NCBI GenBank assembly: GCA_963837265.1
Contig: CAWIMQ010000001.1
Coordinates: forward strand, 372,001 to 436,000
Direction of reading: 5' to 3'
Source of the DNA: DATBLE01 sp963837265
Lineage (GTDB): Bacteria > Actinomycetota > Thermoleophilia > Gaiellales > Gaiellaceae
DNA: 64,000 nt
Below the pieces are notes generated by a model, which worked only from the letters and a program-made list of their open reading frames with translations, was not told the origin of the DNA and did no database searches. How positions within the stretch are numbered: the first letter of the stretch is position 1; each line of letters starts with the position of its first letter. A program made the translations under genes and the position numbers. Positions 16,532-24,372 of the stretch are shown one piece after another.

Positions 16532-17659
16532 ATGGCCGCTCGACGGATCCGGGTGGCGATCGTCGGGCTCGGCTTCGGGGCCGAGTTCATCCCCATCTAC
16601 CAGCGGCATCCGGGCGCCGAGCTCGTCGCGATCTGCCGCCGCAACCGGAAGGGCCTCGACGCCGTCGGCGACGCCTTCGGCGTCGAGCGCCGTTACAGGG
16701 ACTACGAGCAGCTCCTCGCCGACCCGGAGGTCGACGCGGTCCACATCAACTCGCCGATCCCCGACCACGCGTGGATGACGCTCGCCGCGCTGAAGGCCGG
16801 CAAGCACGTCGCGTGCACGGTGCCGATGGCGACGAGCATCGCCGACGCGAGGAAGATCGTCGACGCCGTTCGCAGGACCGGGCTCCGCTACATGATGATG
16901 GAGACCGTCGTCTACGGCCGCGAGTTCCTCTGGATCAAGCAGCTCTACGACGACGGCGAGCTGGGCAAGCTCCAGTTCCTCCAGGCGAGCCATCAGCAGG
17001 ACATGGACGGCTGGCCCGGCTACTGGCCCGGCCTGCCGCCGATGTGGTACGCGACGCACTGCGTCGGGCCGATGCTCGCCCTCACCGACGCGACCGCGGA
17101 GTACGTCTCCTGCTTCGGCTCGGGAACGATCCGCAAGAGGCTGATCGGCAAGTACGGGTCGCCGTTCGCGGTCGAGAGCGCACACGTGAAGCTGAAGGGC
17201 TCCGACCTCGCGGTGCGGATCTACCGCTCGCTGTTCGACACGGCGCGCCAGTACCGCGAGTCGATCGACGTGTACGGCTCGAAGCGCGCGTTCGAGTGGA
17301 CGCTCGTCGAGGGCGAGAAGCACGTCCTGCACACCGCGAAGCGGCCAGAGCCCGAGATCCCGGAGCGGGTGAAGGCGCCCGACTTCGCCTCCAGGCTGCC
17401 GGCGCCGATCCGCCGGTTCACGACGAAAGGGGTCTACGACCTCGCCGGGCAGACGCACCTGAGCTTCACGCAGGGCGCGGGCCACGGCGGGTCGCACCCC
17501 CACCTCGTGCACGAGTTCGTCTCCGCCCTGCTCGAGGACCGGCCGCCGTTTCCCGACGCCCGCCGCTCCGCGAACTGGACGTGCGTCGGCCTCTGCGCGC
17601 ACGAATCGGCCCTCGGGGGTGGGCGGATCGTCAAGCTGCCGTCGTTCACGGTGTCGTGA
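16532..17659 (+). CDS. Gfo/Idh/MocA-family oxidoreductase (2), atypical active-site motif
   Basis: 375 residues. The Rossmann motif is VAIVGLGFGAEFIPIY. Where the family normally has EKP, this protein reads ACTVPMATSIADA, so the Lys that contacts cofactor and substrate is absent. The downstream YATHCVGPMLALT takes the place of the G-x-x-x-D-x-x-x-H motif, keeping the His-like part but not the Asp spacing. It may therefore be a non-classical dehydrogenase, a structural partner, or act on an unusual substrate. It overlaps the kinase gene by 4 bp. Confidence 0.8.
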   Translation: MAARRIRVAIVGLGFGAEFIPIYQRHPGAELVAICRRNRKGLDAVGDAFGVERRYRDYEQLLADPEVDAVHINSPIPDHAWMTLAALKAGKHVACTVPMATSIADARKIVDAVRRTGLRYMMMETVVYGREFLWIKQLYDDGELGKLQFLQASHQQDMDGWPGYWPGLPPMWYATHCVGPMLALTDATAEYVSCFGSGTIRKRLIGKYGSPFAVESAHVKLKGSDLAVRIYRSLFDTARQYRESIDVYGSKRAFEWTLVEGEKHVLHTAKRPEPEIPERVKAPDFASRLPAPIRRFTTKGVYDLAGQTHLSFTQGAGHGGSHPHLVHEFVSALLEDRPPFPDARRSANWTCVGLCAHESALGGGRIVKLPSFTVS

Positions 17660-18627
17660 GCGACCCGGCCGGGCCGGTCGAGGTCGTCTGCCTCGGGATC
17701 CTCGTGGCCGACGTCCTCGCCCGGCCGGTCGACGCCGTGCCGTGGGGCTCGCTCGCTCTCGTCGACGAGATCGCGCTCCGCGGCGGGGGTTGCGCGCTGA
17801 ACACCTCGAGCGCGCTCGTGAAGCTCGGCGTGCCGGCGGCCGCGGTCGGCAAGCTCGGGGCCGACCCGTTCGGCGACTTCGTGCTCGGACTGCTCGACGA
17901 GCGAGGCGTCGAGCGGAGCGGCGTCCTCCGCGACCCGGCCGTGCCGACCTCGGCATCGGTCGCGCTCGTCTCCGGCGGCGGCGAGCGGACGTTCCTGCAC
18001 CTGCCGGGCGCGAACGGCCGCCTGGAGAGCTCCGAGCTCGACCCCGGCCTTCTCTACCGCGGCAGCCGGCTGCACGTCGCGGGCGCGCTCGTGCTCGAGG
18101 CGCTCGACGGGGAGCCGCTCGCCGCGATCCTCGCGGAGGCGCACCGGCGGGGCCTCGCCACGAGCCTCGACACCGTCTTCGACGCCGGCGGCCGCTGGTC
18201 GCGCGTCGTCCCCCTGCTCCCCCACGTCGATCTCGCGGTGCCGAGCCTCGACGAGGCGCGTGCGATCTCCGGCGAGGAGGAGCCCGCGCGCACCGCGGCC
18301 TGGTTCCGGGAGCGCGGGGTGGGCGCGGTCGCGCTGACGATGGGCCCGGCGGGCTGCTACGTCTCGGCCGACGGCGTCGAGGGAGTCGTCGCCGCGCCGC
18401 GCGTGCAGGCCGTGGACGGAACCGGGGCGGGCGACGCGTTCGCCGCCGGGATGATCTGCGGCCTCCTCGCGGGCTGGGAGCTCGCGCGCGCGGCGCGCTT
18501 CGCCTGTGCCGCGGGCGCCCTGGCCACGACCGCGGTCGGCGCATTCGAAGGGGTCGCGGGCTTCGAGGCCACGCTCGAGCTCGCCGAGCCCGATCTCGCA
18601 GTCACCCCGAAGAGAGGAAAGCCATGA
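17656..18627 (+). CDS. PfkB-family carbohydrate kinase
   Basis: 323 residues with a GTG start overlapping the previous stop (GTGA). Ribokinase-like fold: GGGCALNTSSALVKLG near the N-terminus corresponds to the first PfkB signature, and VDGTGAGDAFAAGMICGLL near the C-terminus holds the anion hole and the catalytic Asp of GAGD. It phosphorylates a sugar or a sugar-derived acid with ATP. Coupled to the next TIM-barrel gene by ATGA. Substrate not deducible from sequence. Confidence 0.88.
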   Translation: MSDPAGPVEVVCLGILVADVLARPVDAVPWGSLALVDEIALRGGGCALNTSSALVKLGVPAAAVGKLGADPFGDFVLGLLDERGVERSGVLRDPAVPTSASVALVSGGGERTFLHLPGANGRLESSELDPGLLYRGSRLHVAGALVLEALDGEPLAAILAEAHRRGLATSLDTVFDAGGRWSRVVPLLPHVDLAVPSLDEARAISGEEEPARTAAWFRERGVGAVALTMGPAGCYVSADGVEGVVAAPRVQAVDGTGAGDAFAAGMICGLLAGWELARAARFACAAGALATTAVGAFEGVAGFEATLELAEPDLAVTPKRGKP

Positions 18628-19625
18628 AGACGAGTCTCGGCATCTGGGCGATGGGGCCGATGATCACCCGCTTCGTCCCGGGCGGCTACCAGCCGCAGCA
18701 CGCCTCCGAGCCGACCGCCGAGAAGGTCCGCCGCGCGGTCGAGGGGCTCGGCGACCTGATCGACGACTACGAGTTCCACTACCCGCAGGAGCTCTCGGCC
18801 GACAACCTCGACGAGGTCCGCGCCGCCCTCGACGGTCACGGGATCTACTGCATCGCGACCGGCCTCCACCTCGACCCCATCTTCGGGCGGGGCGGCCTCT
18901 CGGCGCCCGACGACGCGGTACGCGCGGAGGCGCTCCGGCGGACGCTCGACGCGGTCGACTTCGCCGGCGAGCTCGGGGCCCACTTCATCATCTGGCCGGG
19001 GATCGAGGGCTACAACTACCCGTTCCAGACCGCCTACGCGGAGAGCTGGGCCCGGTTCGTCGACGGGGTCGGCCAGGCGGCGGAGCGCTGCGCGGAGCGC
19101 GGGATCAAGCTCTTCCTCGAGCACAAGAACTCGGAGCCGGCGATGAAGATCTTCATGCGCAACATCGGCATGACCCTGCACGTGATCCACAAGCTCCGCG
19201 CCCAGGGGATCGACAACGTCCAGGTGAACATGGACTGGCAGCACCTGATCATGAACGGGGAGAACCTGGCCGAATACGCCGCCCTCCTCGCCGCCGAAGG
19301 GCTGCTCGGACACCAGCACGCCAACTCCGGCTGGGGCACCTTCGACGACGACAACATCGTCGGCGCGACCGCCTTCATGGAGACGCTCGAGCTCGCGGTC
19401 GAGCTCCGCCGCGCCCGCTACGGCGACAACGGCGAACGGCTCGGCTTCGACCTCTACCCCTACACCGAAGACGCCGTCGAGGCCGTACGCCGCTCGGTGC
19501 TCGCCTGGCGGTTCATCGAGGAGGTGGCCCGGAAGCTGGACGGCGACGACCTGCGCCGGGCCCAGCAGGCGAAGGACGCCCTGCGCGCGCACGAGCTCGT
19601 GTTCACGGCGCTCGGCGGGAGCTAG
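18624..19625 (+). CDS. Xylose-isomerase-like TIM-barrel protein
   Basis: 333 residues. Features in order: IIWPGIEGYNYPFQTAY, KLFLEHKNSEPAMK (acidic ligand), VQVNMDWQHLIMNGEN (Asp ligand), LLGHQHANSGWGTFDDDN and ERLGFDLYPYTEDA (second Asp), all of the xylose isomerase / rhamnose isomerase type of divalent-metal barrel. This makes it a likely aldose-ketose isomerase rather than a DTE-type epimerase. The ATG overlaps the kinase stop (ATGA) and is preceded by AGAGAGGAAAG. It ends the plus-strand catabolic operon. Confidence 0.83.
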   Translation: MKTSLGIWAMGPMITRFVPGGYQPQHASEPTAEKVRRAVEGLGDLIDDYEFHYPQELSADNLDEVRAALDGHGIYCIATGLHLDPIFGRGGLSAPDDAVRAEALRRTLDAVDFAGELGAHFIIWPGIEGYNYPFQTAYAESWARFVDGVGQAAERCAERGIKLFLEHKNSEPAMKIFMRNIGMTLHVIHKLRAQGIDNVQVNMDWQHLIMNGENLAEYAALLAAEGLLGHQHANSGWGTFDDDNIVGATAFMETLELAVELRRARYGDNGERLGFDLYPYTEDAVEAVRRSVLAWRFIEEVARKLDGDDLRRAQQAKDALRAHELVFTALGGS

Positions 19626-19676
19626 TCGAGTTCGATGCGAGGGCGAGTGCCGCCCATGCACTGGGAAGTCCTGGAC

Positions 19677-19712
19677 GGACACATGTCTGTGCTACGTTTG
19701 GACATATGTTCG
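19677..19712 (+). promoter_or_regulatory. Leaderless promoter and direct-repeat operator of the MntA-HepT pair
   Basis: Two copies of GGACA(C/T)ATGT(C/T)(T/C)G begin at 19677 and 19700, 23 bp apart, each with a palindromic ACAYATGT core; the second covers the mntA start codon. TACGTT at 19694-19699 ends 6 nt before the ATG, fitting a -10 box of a leaderless transcript. Binding at these repeats would block the promoter, so autoregulation by the HTH part of the antitoxin is plausible. Confidence 0.5.
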
Positions 19713-20287
19713 AACTCGAGGTGTTGGCCCGAGAGGTAGGGGTCAGCGAGCGGACGCTGCGACGGGCAGTGGGACGCGAGCTGCTCCGCGCAGCCCGTCT
19801 CGACCAGCGTCGGCTGGTTCTTGCTCCGGACGAGCGCGCGTATGTCCGCGCTCACTGGGATCTCGTCAGCCGGCTTCTCGAAGCATTGCGCAAGCAGCCG
19901 AATGTCCGGCTCGCAGTTCTCTACGGGAGTGTCGCTTGTGGCGAGGAAGGAGTAGACAGCGACGTTGACGTGCTCGTCCGTTTGCGGCGCGACGACTACC
20001 GTGTCCGCGCCGACCTGATCGACGCCTTGAGCGAAGCGGCAGACCGGCCGGTCCACATCGTCTCCCTCGAGCAGGCGGAGGATGCCCCACTGCTCCTTGC
20101 CGACGTGCTGCGCGATGGTCGCGTCCTCGTCGACCGCGAGGGGGATTGGCCTCGGCTGAGGCGGCGGGCGCCTGGGATCAACCGCAAGGCACGCGAGCAG
20201 GACGCTCTGTTCGAGCGACTGGCGTGGGAGCTGCTCGAGCAGCCGGAGAGCGTGATTGGCGAAGGGCCGGACGATAGGACGCGGTAG
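19706..20287 (+). CDS. mntA: Nucleotidyltransferase antitoxin with N-terminal HTH (MntA-like)
   Basis: 193 residues. Residues 5-45 look like a helix-turn-helix (LAREVGVSERTLRRAVGREL). Residues 65-140 are a minimal nucleotidyltransferase: LAVLYGS then, ten residues later, DVD, giving the MntA motif GSX10DXD with Ser75, Asp86 and Asp88. Known MntA antitoxins silence HepT by adding AMP to a Tyr near its active site. The gene is immediately followed by a HEPN protein, supporting a type VII toxin-antitoxin module, here with antitoxin first. The HTH extension is not part of the minimal MntA. Confidence 0.8.
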   Translation: MFELEVLAREVGVSERTLRRAVGRELLRAARLDQRRLVLAPDERAYVRAHWDLVSRLLEALRKQPNVRLAVLYGSVACGEEGVDSDVDVLVRLRRDDYRVRADLIDALSEAADRPVHIVSLEQAEDAPLLLADVLRDGRVLVDREGDWPRLRRRAPGINRKAREQDALFERLAWELLEQPESVIGEGPDDRTR

Positions 20288-20312
20288 GAGGGAGCCCGGT
20301 CGGCAGCTCCGC

Positions 20313-20855
20313 GTGCCCTCCCAGGCGCCGCCGACACCCACATCTGCTGCGAAGCGGCTCCCGCGAGCGATCCAGACGCGATTGGCCGTACTCCCTCCGC
20401 TCGCCGACGCCCTGAAGCTCGCGCTCGCGGAGACCACCGAGGGCGAGTGTGTCGACGCCGCGCGTGCTCGCACTCCGCACCTCCTGAATCGGCACGTGGC
20501 GCCGATCGAGAGCGGCTTCACCAACCTGAGCAATCTCGTCGCCGACCTCAACGAAGCGGGATTGAGGGCCGCCGGAGAGAAGCCTGTCGACCGACCGCGG
20601 AACCTCAAGGTGATGGAACGGTCAGGGGCGATCGACCCCGCGCGTGCGGATCGCTGGCGCAGGCTGTTCTCACATCGCAACCAGCTACAGCACGAGTACC
20701 CGGACGTCGTCGCCCGCGCCACGTATCAGGCAGCGAGCGATCTGATCGCCGACCTTCCCGGCTATCTCCGAGCGTACGGCGCCTGGATGGTCAAGCTCGG
20801 CTTCGCCGGCACCGGTCAGGCATCGCGGCAGCCGAAGAGCCGGCCCGAACGCTGA
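20313..20855 (+). CDS. hepT: HEPN-domain RNase toxin (HepT-like)
   Basis: 180 residues from the GTG at 20313; a TTG at 20256 overlapping mntA is an alternative, as the ribosome-site-like TAGGAGGG at 20285-20292 is not well spaced for either. The diagnostic RX4HXY motif is in SHRNQLQHEYPD (Arg122, His127, Tyr129 from this start), as in HepT RNases whose Tyr is AMPylated by the cognate MntA. The flanks are helical, as expected of HEPN. The middle segment 60-110 is longer than in the best-known HepT proteins. Confidence 0.75.
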   Translation: MPSQAPPTPTSAAKRLPRAIQTRLAVLPPLADALKLALAETTEGECVDAARARTPHLLNRHVAPIESGFTNLSNLVADLNEAGLRAAGEKPVDRPRNLKVMERSGAIDPARADRWRRLFSHRNQLQHEYPDVVARATYQAASDLIADLPGYLRAYGAWMVKLGFAGTGQASRQPKSRPER

Positions 20856-20889
20856 CGTTGTCCCGCCCCGGCCGAGAGGAAGGCGAGAC

Positions 20890-20974
20890 CGCGCTCGCGC
20901 CGGAGCGCAAGCGCGGCCGGCCACGCCCCGCGAAGAAGAAGGGGGTCCGTGGGGGAAACATGGTTTCCCCCACG
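20890..20974 (-). repeat. Composite palindromic element, third copy
   Basis: Read on the minus strand: a 12-bp stem hairpin (plus arms 20948-20959 and 20963-20974, loop ATG), then the pyrimidine-rich CCCCCTTCTTCTTCG (plus 20931-20945), then an 11-bp stem (plus 20890-20900 / 20905-20915, loop TCCG, one G-T wobble). Same order as the units at 6.9-7.1 kb. It begins 5 bp after the stop of the minus-strand isomerase gene and may end its transcript. Confidence 0.75.
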
Positions 20975-20979
20975 CTCGC

Positions 20980-21879
20980 TCAGGCGGCGGTGTCGCGCTG
21001 GATGATCGGGTTGAGGAACTCGGCGGTCTCGCGCACGAGCTTCGTGTAGAAGGCCTCGCTCAGCGCGCCGCTTCCGTGGTCGCGGATGAACTGGTCCATC
21101 CCCACGGTCATCTCGGCCTCCTCCTCGACGTCCAGGTGGGCCGCCAACGGAGAGCGGTCGATCGGCTGCACGAACTCCGCCGTGAGGGCTCCGTCGTAGC
21201 CGATCTCCTCGAGGGTGCCGATCAGGGCCTCCCAGTCCCAGTTGCCCTGTCCGGGCGGATAGCGGTTGTTGTCGGCGACGTGGAAGTCGACGAGGTGGTC
21301 GGCCGTCTCGCGAATCGCCTGGAGCGGGTCGGCCTCCTCGATGTTGAGGTGGAAGGCGTCGAGAACGACGCCGCAGCCTCCGCCCACGTCCTGGGCGAGC
21401 CGGATCGCCTGGTCGTGCCGGTTGAGGAAGTACGTCTCGAACCGATTCAGCGGCTCGACGCCGACGCGCACGCCGAGCGGCTCGGCAGTCGCGACGACCT
21501 CCTCGAGCCCCTCGACCGCCCATTGCCACTCCTCCTCGGGGGACGCCATCGGCGAGACCTTGCCGACGGTCGAGGGGACGACGCAGAAGATCTCGCCGCC
21601 GAGCTCGTGGGTCATCGTCACGCAGTCCTTCAGGTACTGCACCGACCCGAGACGAACGTACGGGTCCTCGTGGACGAGGTCGCGCCCCGCGGTCATCAGC
21701 GTCACCGACCCCCAGCAGCGGAGGCCGAGACGGTCCAGGTGCCCCCGGACCTCGTTCGTGTCGTACCTCCCCGGCTCGCCGCCGATCTCGATGCTCTGGT
21801 AGCCGCAGCTCGCGAGCCGCTCGAGGGTGACCTCGATCGGCTCCTGTCGCATCCAGTTGTGCATTGACAGGTGCATCAC
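20980..21879 (-). CDS. Ketose 3-epimerase-family TIM-barrel protein (second paralogue)
   Basis: 299 residues (a second Met one codon in is equally possible). Metal site by alignment with the family: Glu142 in VEPLNRFE, Asp174 in LDAFHLNIEE, His200 in VDFHVADNNR and Glu235 in LTAEF; the last two spacings (26, 35) are as in D-tagatose 3-epimerase. It is a diverged paralogue of the product of 13483-14355 and is transcribed away from the FAD oxidase gene, under a region with the shared TCTTTCAT motif. Confidence 0.84.
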   Translation of the reverse strand: MMHLSMHNWMRQEPIEVTLERLASCGYQSIEIGGEPGRYDTNEVRGHLDRLGLRCWGSVTLMTAGRDLVHEDPYVRLGSVQYLKDCVTMTHELGGEIFCVVPSTVGKVSPMASPEEEWQWAVEGLEEVVATAEPLGVRVGVEPLNRFETYFLNRHDQAIRLAQDVGGGCGVVLDAFHLNIEEADPLQAIRETADHLVDFHVADNNRYPPGQGNWDWEALIGTLEEIGYDGALTAEFVQPIDRSPLAAHLDVEEEAEMTVGMDQFIRDHGSGALSEAFYTKLVRETAEFLNPIIQRDTAA

Positions 21880-22032
21880 ATCCCCCTCGTTCGCGGTGCC
21901 CTCTCCGGAGATCGTCGATGAAAGACCATGGTGAATGTACGCGATGCTAACACCCCTAAACCTCGGCAGAGTGTAGGATCATTCCGTCTAGATTCATCAC
22001 AATCTTTCACGAGTCCGAGAACGGGGAAGGCG
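21880..22032. promoter_or_regulatory. Divergent promoter with paired TCTTTCA motifs
   Basis: Rightward: TAGATT at 21989-21994, then 8 nt, then TCTTTCAC at 22003-22010. Leftward on the minus strand: TACATT (plus 21934-21939), then 8 nt, then TCTTTCAT (plus 21918-21925). The same -10-like box to motif distance in both directions places the motif over the likely transcript start, a repressor-type position. The motif also occurs near the DeoR gene and the ABC importer. Confidence 0.55.
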
Positions 22033-23490
22033 ATGGCGACGATCGAACGGGAGGCGGCCGCGGCGCGGGAGCGGCGGCTCGCGGAGCTCGAGGCACGGCT
22101 GGGCGGGCTCGAGCTGGAACGAGACGCGGACCTCCTGGAGAAGCTCTCGCTCGACCGGTACTGGAAGGCCCACGTGCTGCACGCCGCGGGCCGGACGCTG
22201 CTCGCGGACGCGGCGGTGCGCCCGCGCACGCCCGCGGAGGTCGCGCGCGTGCTCGCGGCCGCGTCCGCGGCCGGGGTGCCGGTGATCCCGCGCGGCGGCG
22301 GCTCGGGGAGCCAGGGCGGGGCGATCCCCGACCGGGGCGGGCTCGTCGTCGACCTGACGCTGATGGACGAGATCCTCGGCTTCGACGAGCGCTCCGGCCT
22401 GGTGCGCGTCCAGCCGGGCGTGGGCGGCCTCGAGCTCGAGGAGTGGCTGAACGAGCGCGGGTTCATGTTCCCGCACTACCCGGCCAGCGTCCACCTCGCC
22501 TGCGCCGGGGGGTATCTGGCGGCCAAGGGATCGGGCGTCATGTCGACGAAGTACGGCAAGATCGAGGACCTCGTCGCCGAGATCGAGGTCGCGCTTCCGA
22601 CCGGCGAGCTCGTCCGCACGGTCGGGCTTCCTCGCCACGCGGTCGGCCCCGACCTCGTCGGCCTCTTCATCGGCAGCGAGGGAACGCTCGGGGTGATCAC
22701 CGAGACGACGCTCCTCGCCCGGCGGCTGCCCGAGCGGAGGGCCTTCCGGACGCTCTCGTTCCCGGACGTCACCACCGGCGTCGAGGCGGTACGGGGCGTC
22801 CTGCAGGCGGGCTGGCGGCCGGCGGTCGCGCGGCTGAACGACGCCGAGGCGACCGAGCGAAACCTCGTCGACGTGTTCGGCGTCGACCTCTCGGGCGTCG
22901 TGCTGCTGCTGGTCTTCGACGGCCCGGACGCGCTCGTCACGGTCGAGGCACAGGAGACGGTCGCGGCGCTCCTCGCCGCCGGGGGCAGCGAGGAGGACCC
23001 GCAGGTCACGGAGACGTGGTGGGACAACCGGTACAAGATCTACGACCTCTCCTCCTACCCGTCGGTCTTCGAGCGGGGGGCGCCGAAGATCTGGGGGACC
23101 GCCGACATCGTCGCCTCGTACGACCGCATCCTCCCGGCCTACGAGGCGATGCGCGCGCTGATGCAGGACGAGTACAGCCGGTACGACCTGCGCTTCAGCG
23201 GCCACTTCTCGCACTGGTATCCCTGGGGCGTGATGGTCTACGGGCGCTTCATGATTGAGCGGCCGCCCGCCGACGTCGACGAGGCGATCGCACTCTACGA
23301 CGAGCTCTGGCGGCGCTCCTCGGAGACCGTCATGCGGGAGGGAGCCCTGATCAACGACCACCACGGGATCGGGCTGAAGCTCGGGCCGGACGTCGCCGCC
23401 CAGTGGGGAAGCTCCTGGCAGGTGCTGGAGACGATCAAGCACGCCCTCGACCCGAAGCGAATCGCGAATCCCGGCAAGCTCGGACTCTGA
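22033..23490 (+). CDS. FAD-binding (PCMH-type) oxidoreductase, GlcD-like
   Basis: 485 residues; the ATG follows GGGGAAGG. The FAD-PCMH domain spans about residues 45-230: RPRTPAEVARVLAAASAAGV, the pyrophosphate-binding VIPRGGGSGSQGGAIPDRGG, and LFIGSEGTLGVITETTL. The C-terminal FAD-oxidase domain ends with LINDHHGIGLKLG, carrying the His of the family, and DPKRIANPGKLGL. Relatives oxidise 2-hydroxy acids or alkylglycerone phosphates. It heads a three-gene operon with the creatininase-like and Tm-1-like genes; oxidation of an aldonate-type intermediate would suit the locus but is inference. Confidence 0.87.
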   Translation: MATIEREAAAARERRLAELEARLGGLELERDADLLEKLSLDRYWKAHVLHAAGRTLLADAAVRPRTPAEVARVLAAASAAGVPVIPRGGGSGSQGGAIPDRGGLVVDLTLMDEILGFDERSGLVRVQPGVGGLELEEWLNERGFMFPHYPASVHLACAGGYLAAKGSGVMSTKYGKIEDLVAEIEVALPTGELVRTVGLPRHAVGPDLVGLFIGSEGTLGVITETTLLARRLPERRAFRTLSFPDVTTGVEAVRGVLQAGWRPAVARLNDAEATERNLVDVFGVDLSGVVLLLVFDGPDALVTVEAQETVAALLAAGGSEEDPQVTETWWDNRYKIYDLSSYPSVFERGAPKIWGTADIVASYDRILPAYEAMRALMQDEYSRYDLRFSGHFSHWYPWGVMVYGRFMIERPPADVDEAIALYDELWRRSSETVMREGALINDHHGIGLKLGPDVAAQWGSSWQVLETIKHALDPKRIANPGKLGL

Positions 23491-23507
23491 AAGGAAATGC
23501 CAAGAGA

Positions 23508-24362
23508 ATGGAACTCCCCTCGTACAACATCGCCGACCTCGCTCCACCCGACATCAGGGAGTATCTGGCGGAGAAGAGCATCATCATGATCCCGATTGCC
23601 GCCGTCGAGCAGCACGGGCCGCATCTCCCTCTCGTCACGGACACGCTCCAGGCGGAAGAGATCACGAGGCGCGCGGCCACCCTCGCCAGGGTCCTCTACA
23701 CCCCCTGCGTCTGGATGGGCTACTCGCCGCAGCACATGTACGGGCCCGGCGAGGGCACGGGCACGATCACGATCCGCTCGCAGATCCTCCTCGAGCTCTA
23801 CCACGACGTCGCGCGCTCGCTGATCCACCACGGGTTCGACAGGCTCGTGTTCGTGAACAACCAGGGGAGCACGGTCAAGATCATCGACCCCCTCCTGCGC
23901 CGGCTGCGGTACGAGACCGGCGCCTTCGTCGTCATGTCGAAGCTCTACGGCGAGCGGTACACGGGCCTGCTCGAGGGGATCATGGAGAACCCGCCCGAGG
24001 AGACGCCGGGCTGGCACTCGAGCGAGCTCGAGACGTCGCAGGTGCTCGCCCACGACCCGGCGCTCGTCCGCATGGACCGGGCGGTCGACCAGCGGGCGAA
24101 GAAGCCGGACTGGTTCCCCGAGGGATTCGTCAAGAAGGACGGTGCCCCCGACGTCGAGTTTCGGGGCTACCAGTACTTCCTGTTCGCGACCGACCACGAG
24201 GACTTCACGCCGACCGGCGTGATCGGCAACCCGTTCCGCGCGACCGCCGAGAAGGGCGAGGAGACCTACACGCGCTTCGCCGAGCACCTCGCCGCCGCGC
24301 TCGCCGAGTTCGAGCGGGTCGACGTGCACGTCCACACGCGCGAGTGGCTGGACCGCGCCTGA
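23508..24362 (+). CDS. Creatininase-family metal-dependent hydrolase
   Basis: 284 residues; ATG at 23508 preceded by AAAGGAAATGCCAAGAGA. The creatininase signature AAVEQHGPHLPLVTDT (metal-binding Glu, His, Asp) lies near residue 32, and NNQGSTVKI plus GWHSSELETS (Glu/His) follow as in the family. Members open cyclic amides or lactams such as creatinine and act in formamide and cofactor pathways. In a sugar locus it may open a lactone or lactam ring; unproven. Confidence 0.83.
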   Translation: MELPSYNIADLAPPDIREYLAEKSIIMIPIAAVEQHGPHLPLVTDTLQAEEITRRAATLARVLYTPCVWMGYSPQHMYGPGEGTGTITIRSQILLELYHDVARSLIHHGFDRLVFVNNQGSTVKIIDPLLRRLRYETGAFVVMSKLYGERYTGLLEGIMENPPEETPGWHSSELETSQVLAHDPALVRMDRAVDQRAKKPDWFPEGFVKKDGAPDVEFRGYQYFLFATDHEDFTPTGVIGNPFRATAEKGEETYTRFAEHLAAALAEFERVDVHVHTREWLDRA

Positions 24363-24372
24363 GCGTCGCGGG

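Noticed and set aside
12283..16596. Very long open frame on the minus strand (over 1400 codons) opposite the sugar operon
   Set aside because: Composition is Arg/Asp/Glu-rich with no domain; it is the antisense of well-supported permease, isomerase and dehydrogenase genes, a common artefact in high-GC DNA.
18624..19625. Naming the barrel protein xylA
   Set aside because: Metal-site layout is xylose-isomerase-like but the protein is shorter and the flanking motifs differ; the substrate cannot be assigned.
20256..20312. TTG at 20256 as the hepT start
   Set aside because: It would add 19 low-complexity Arg/Gly residues encoded inside mntA without a ribosome site; kept only as an alternative.
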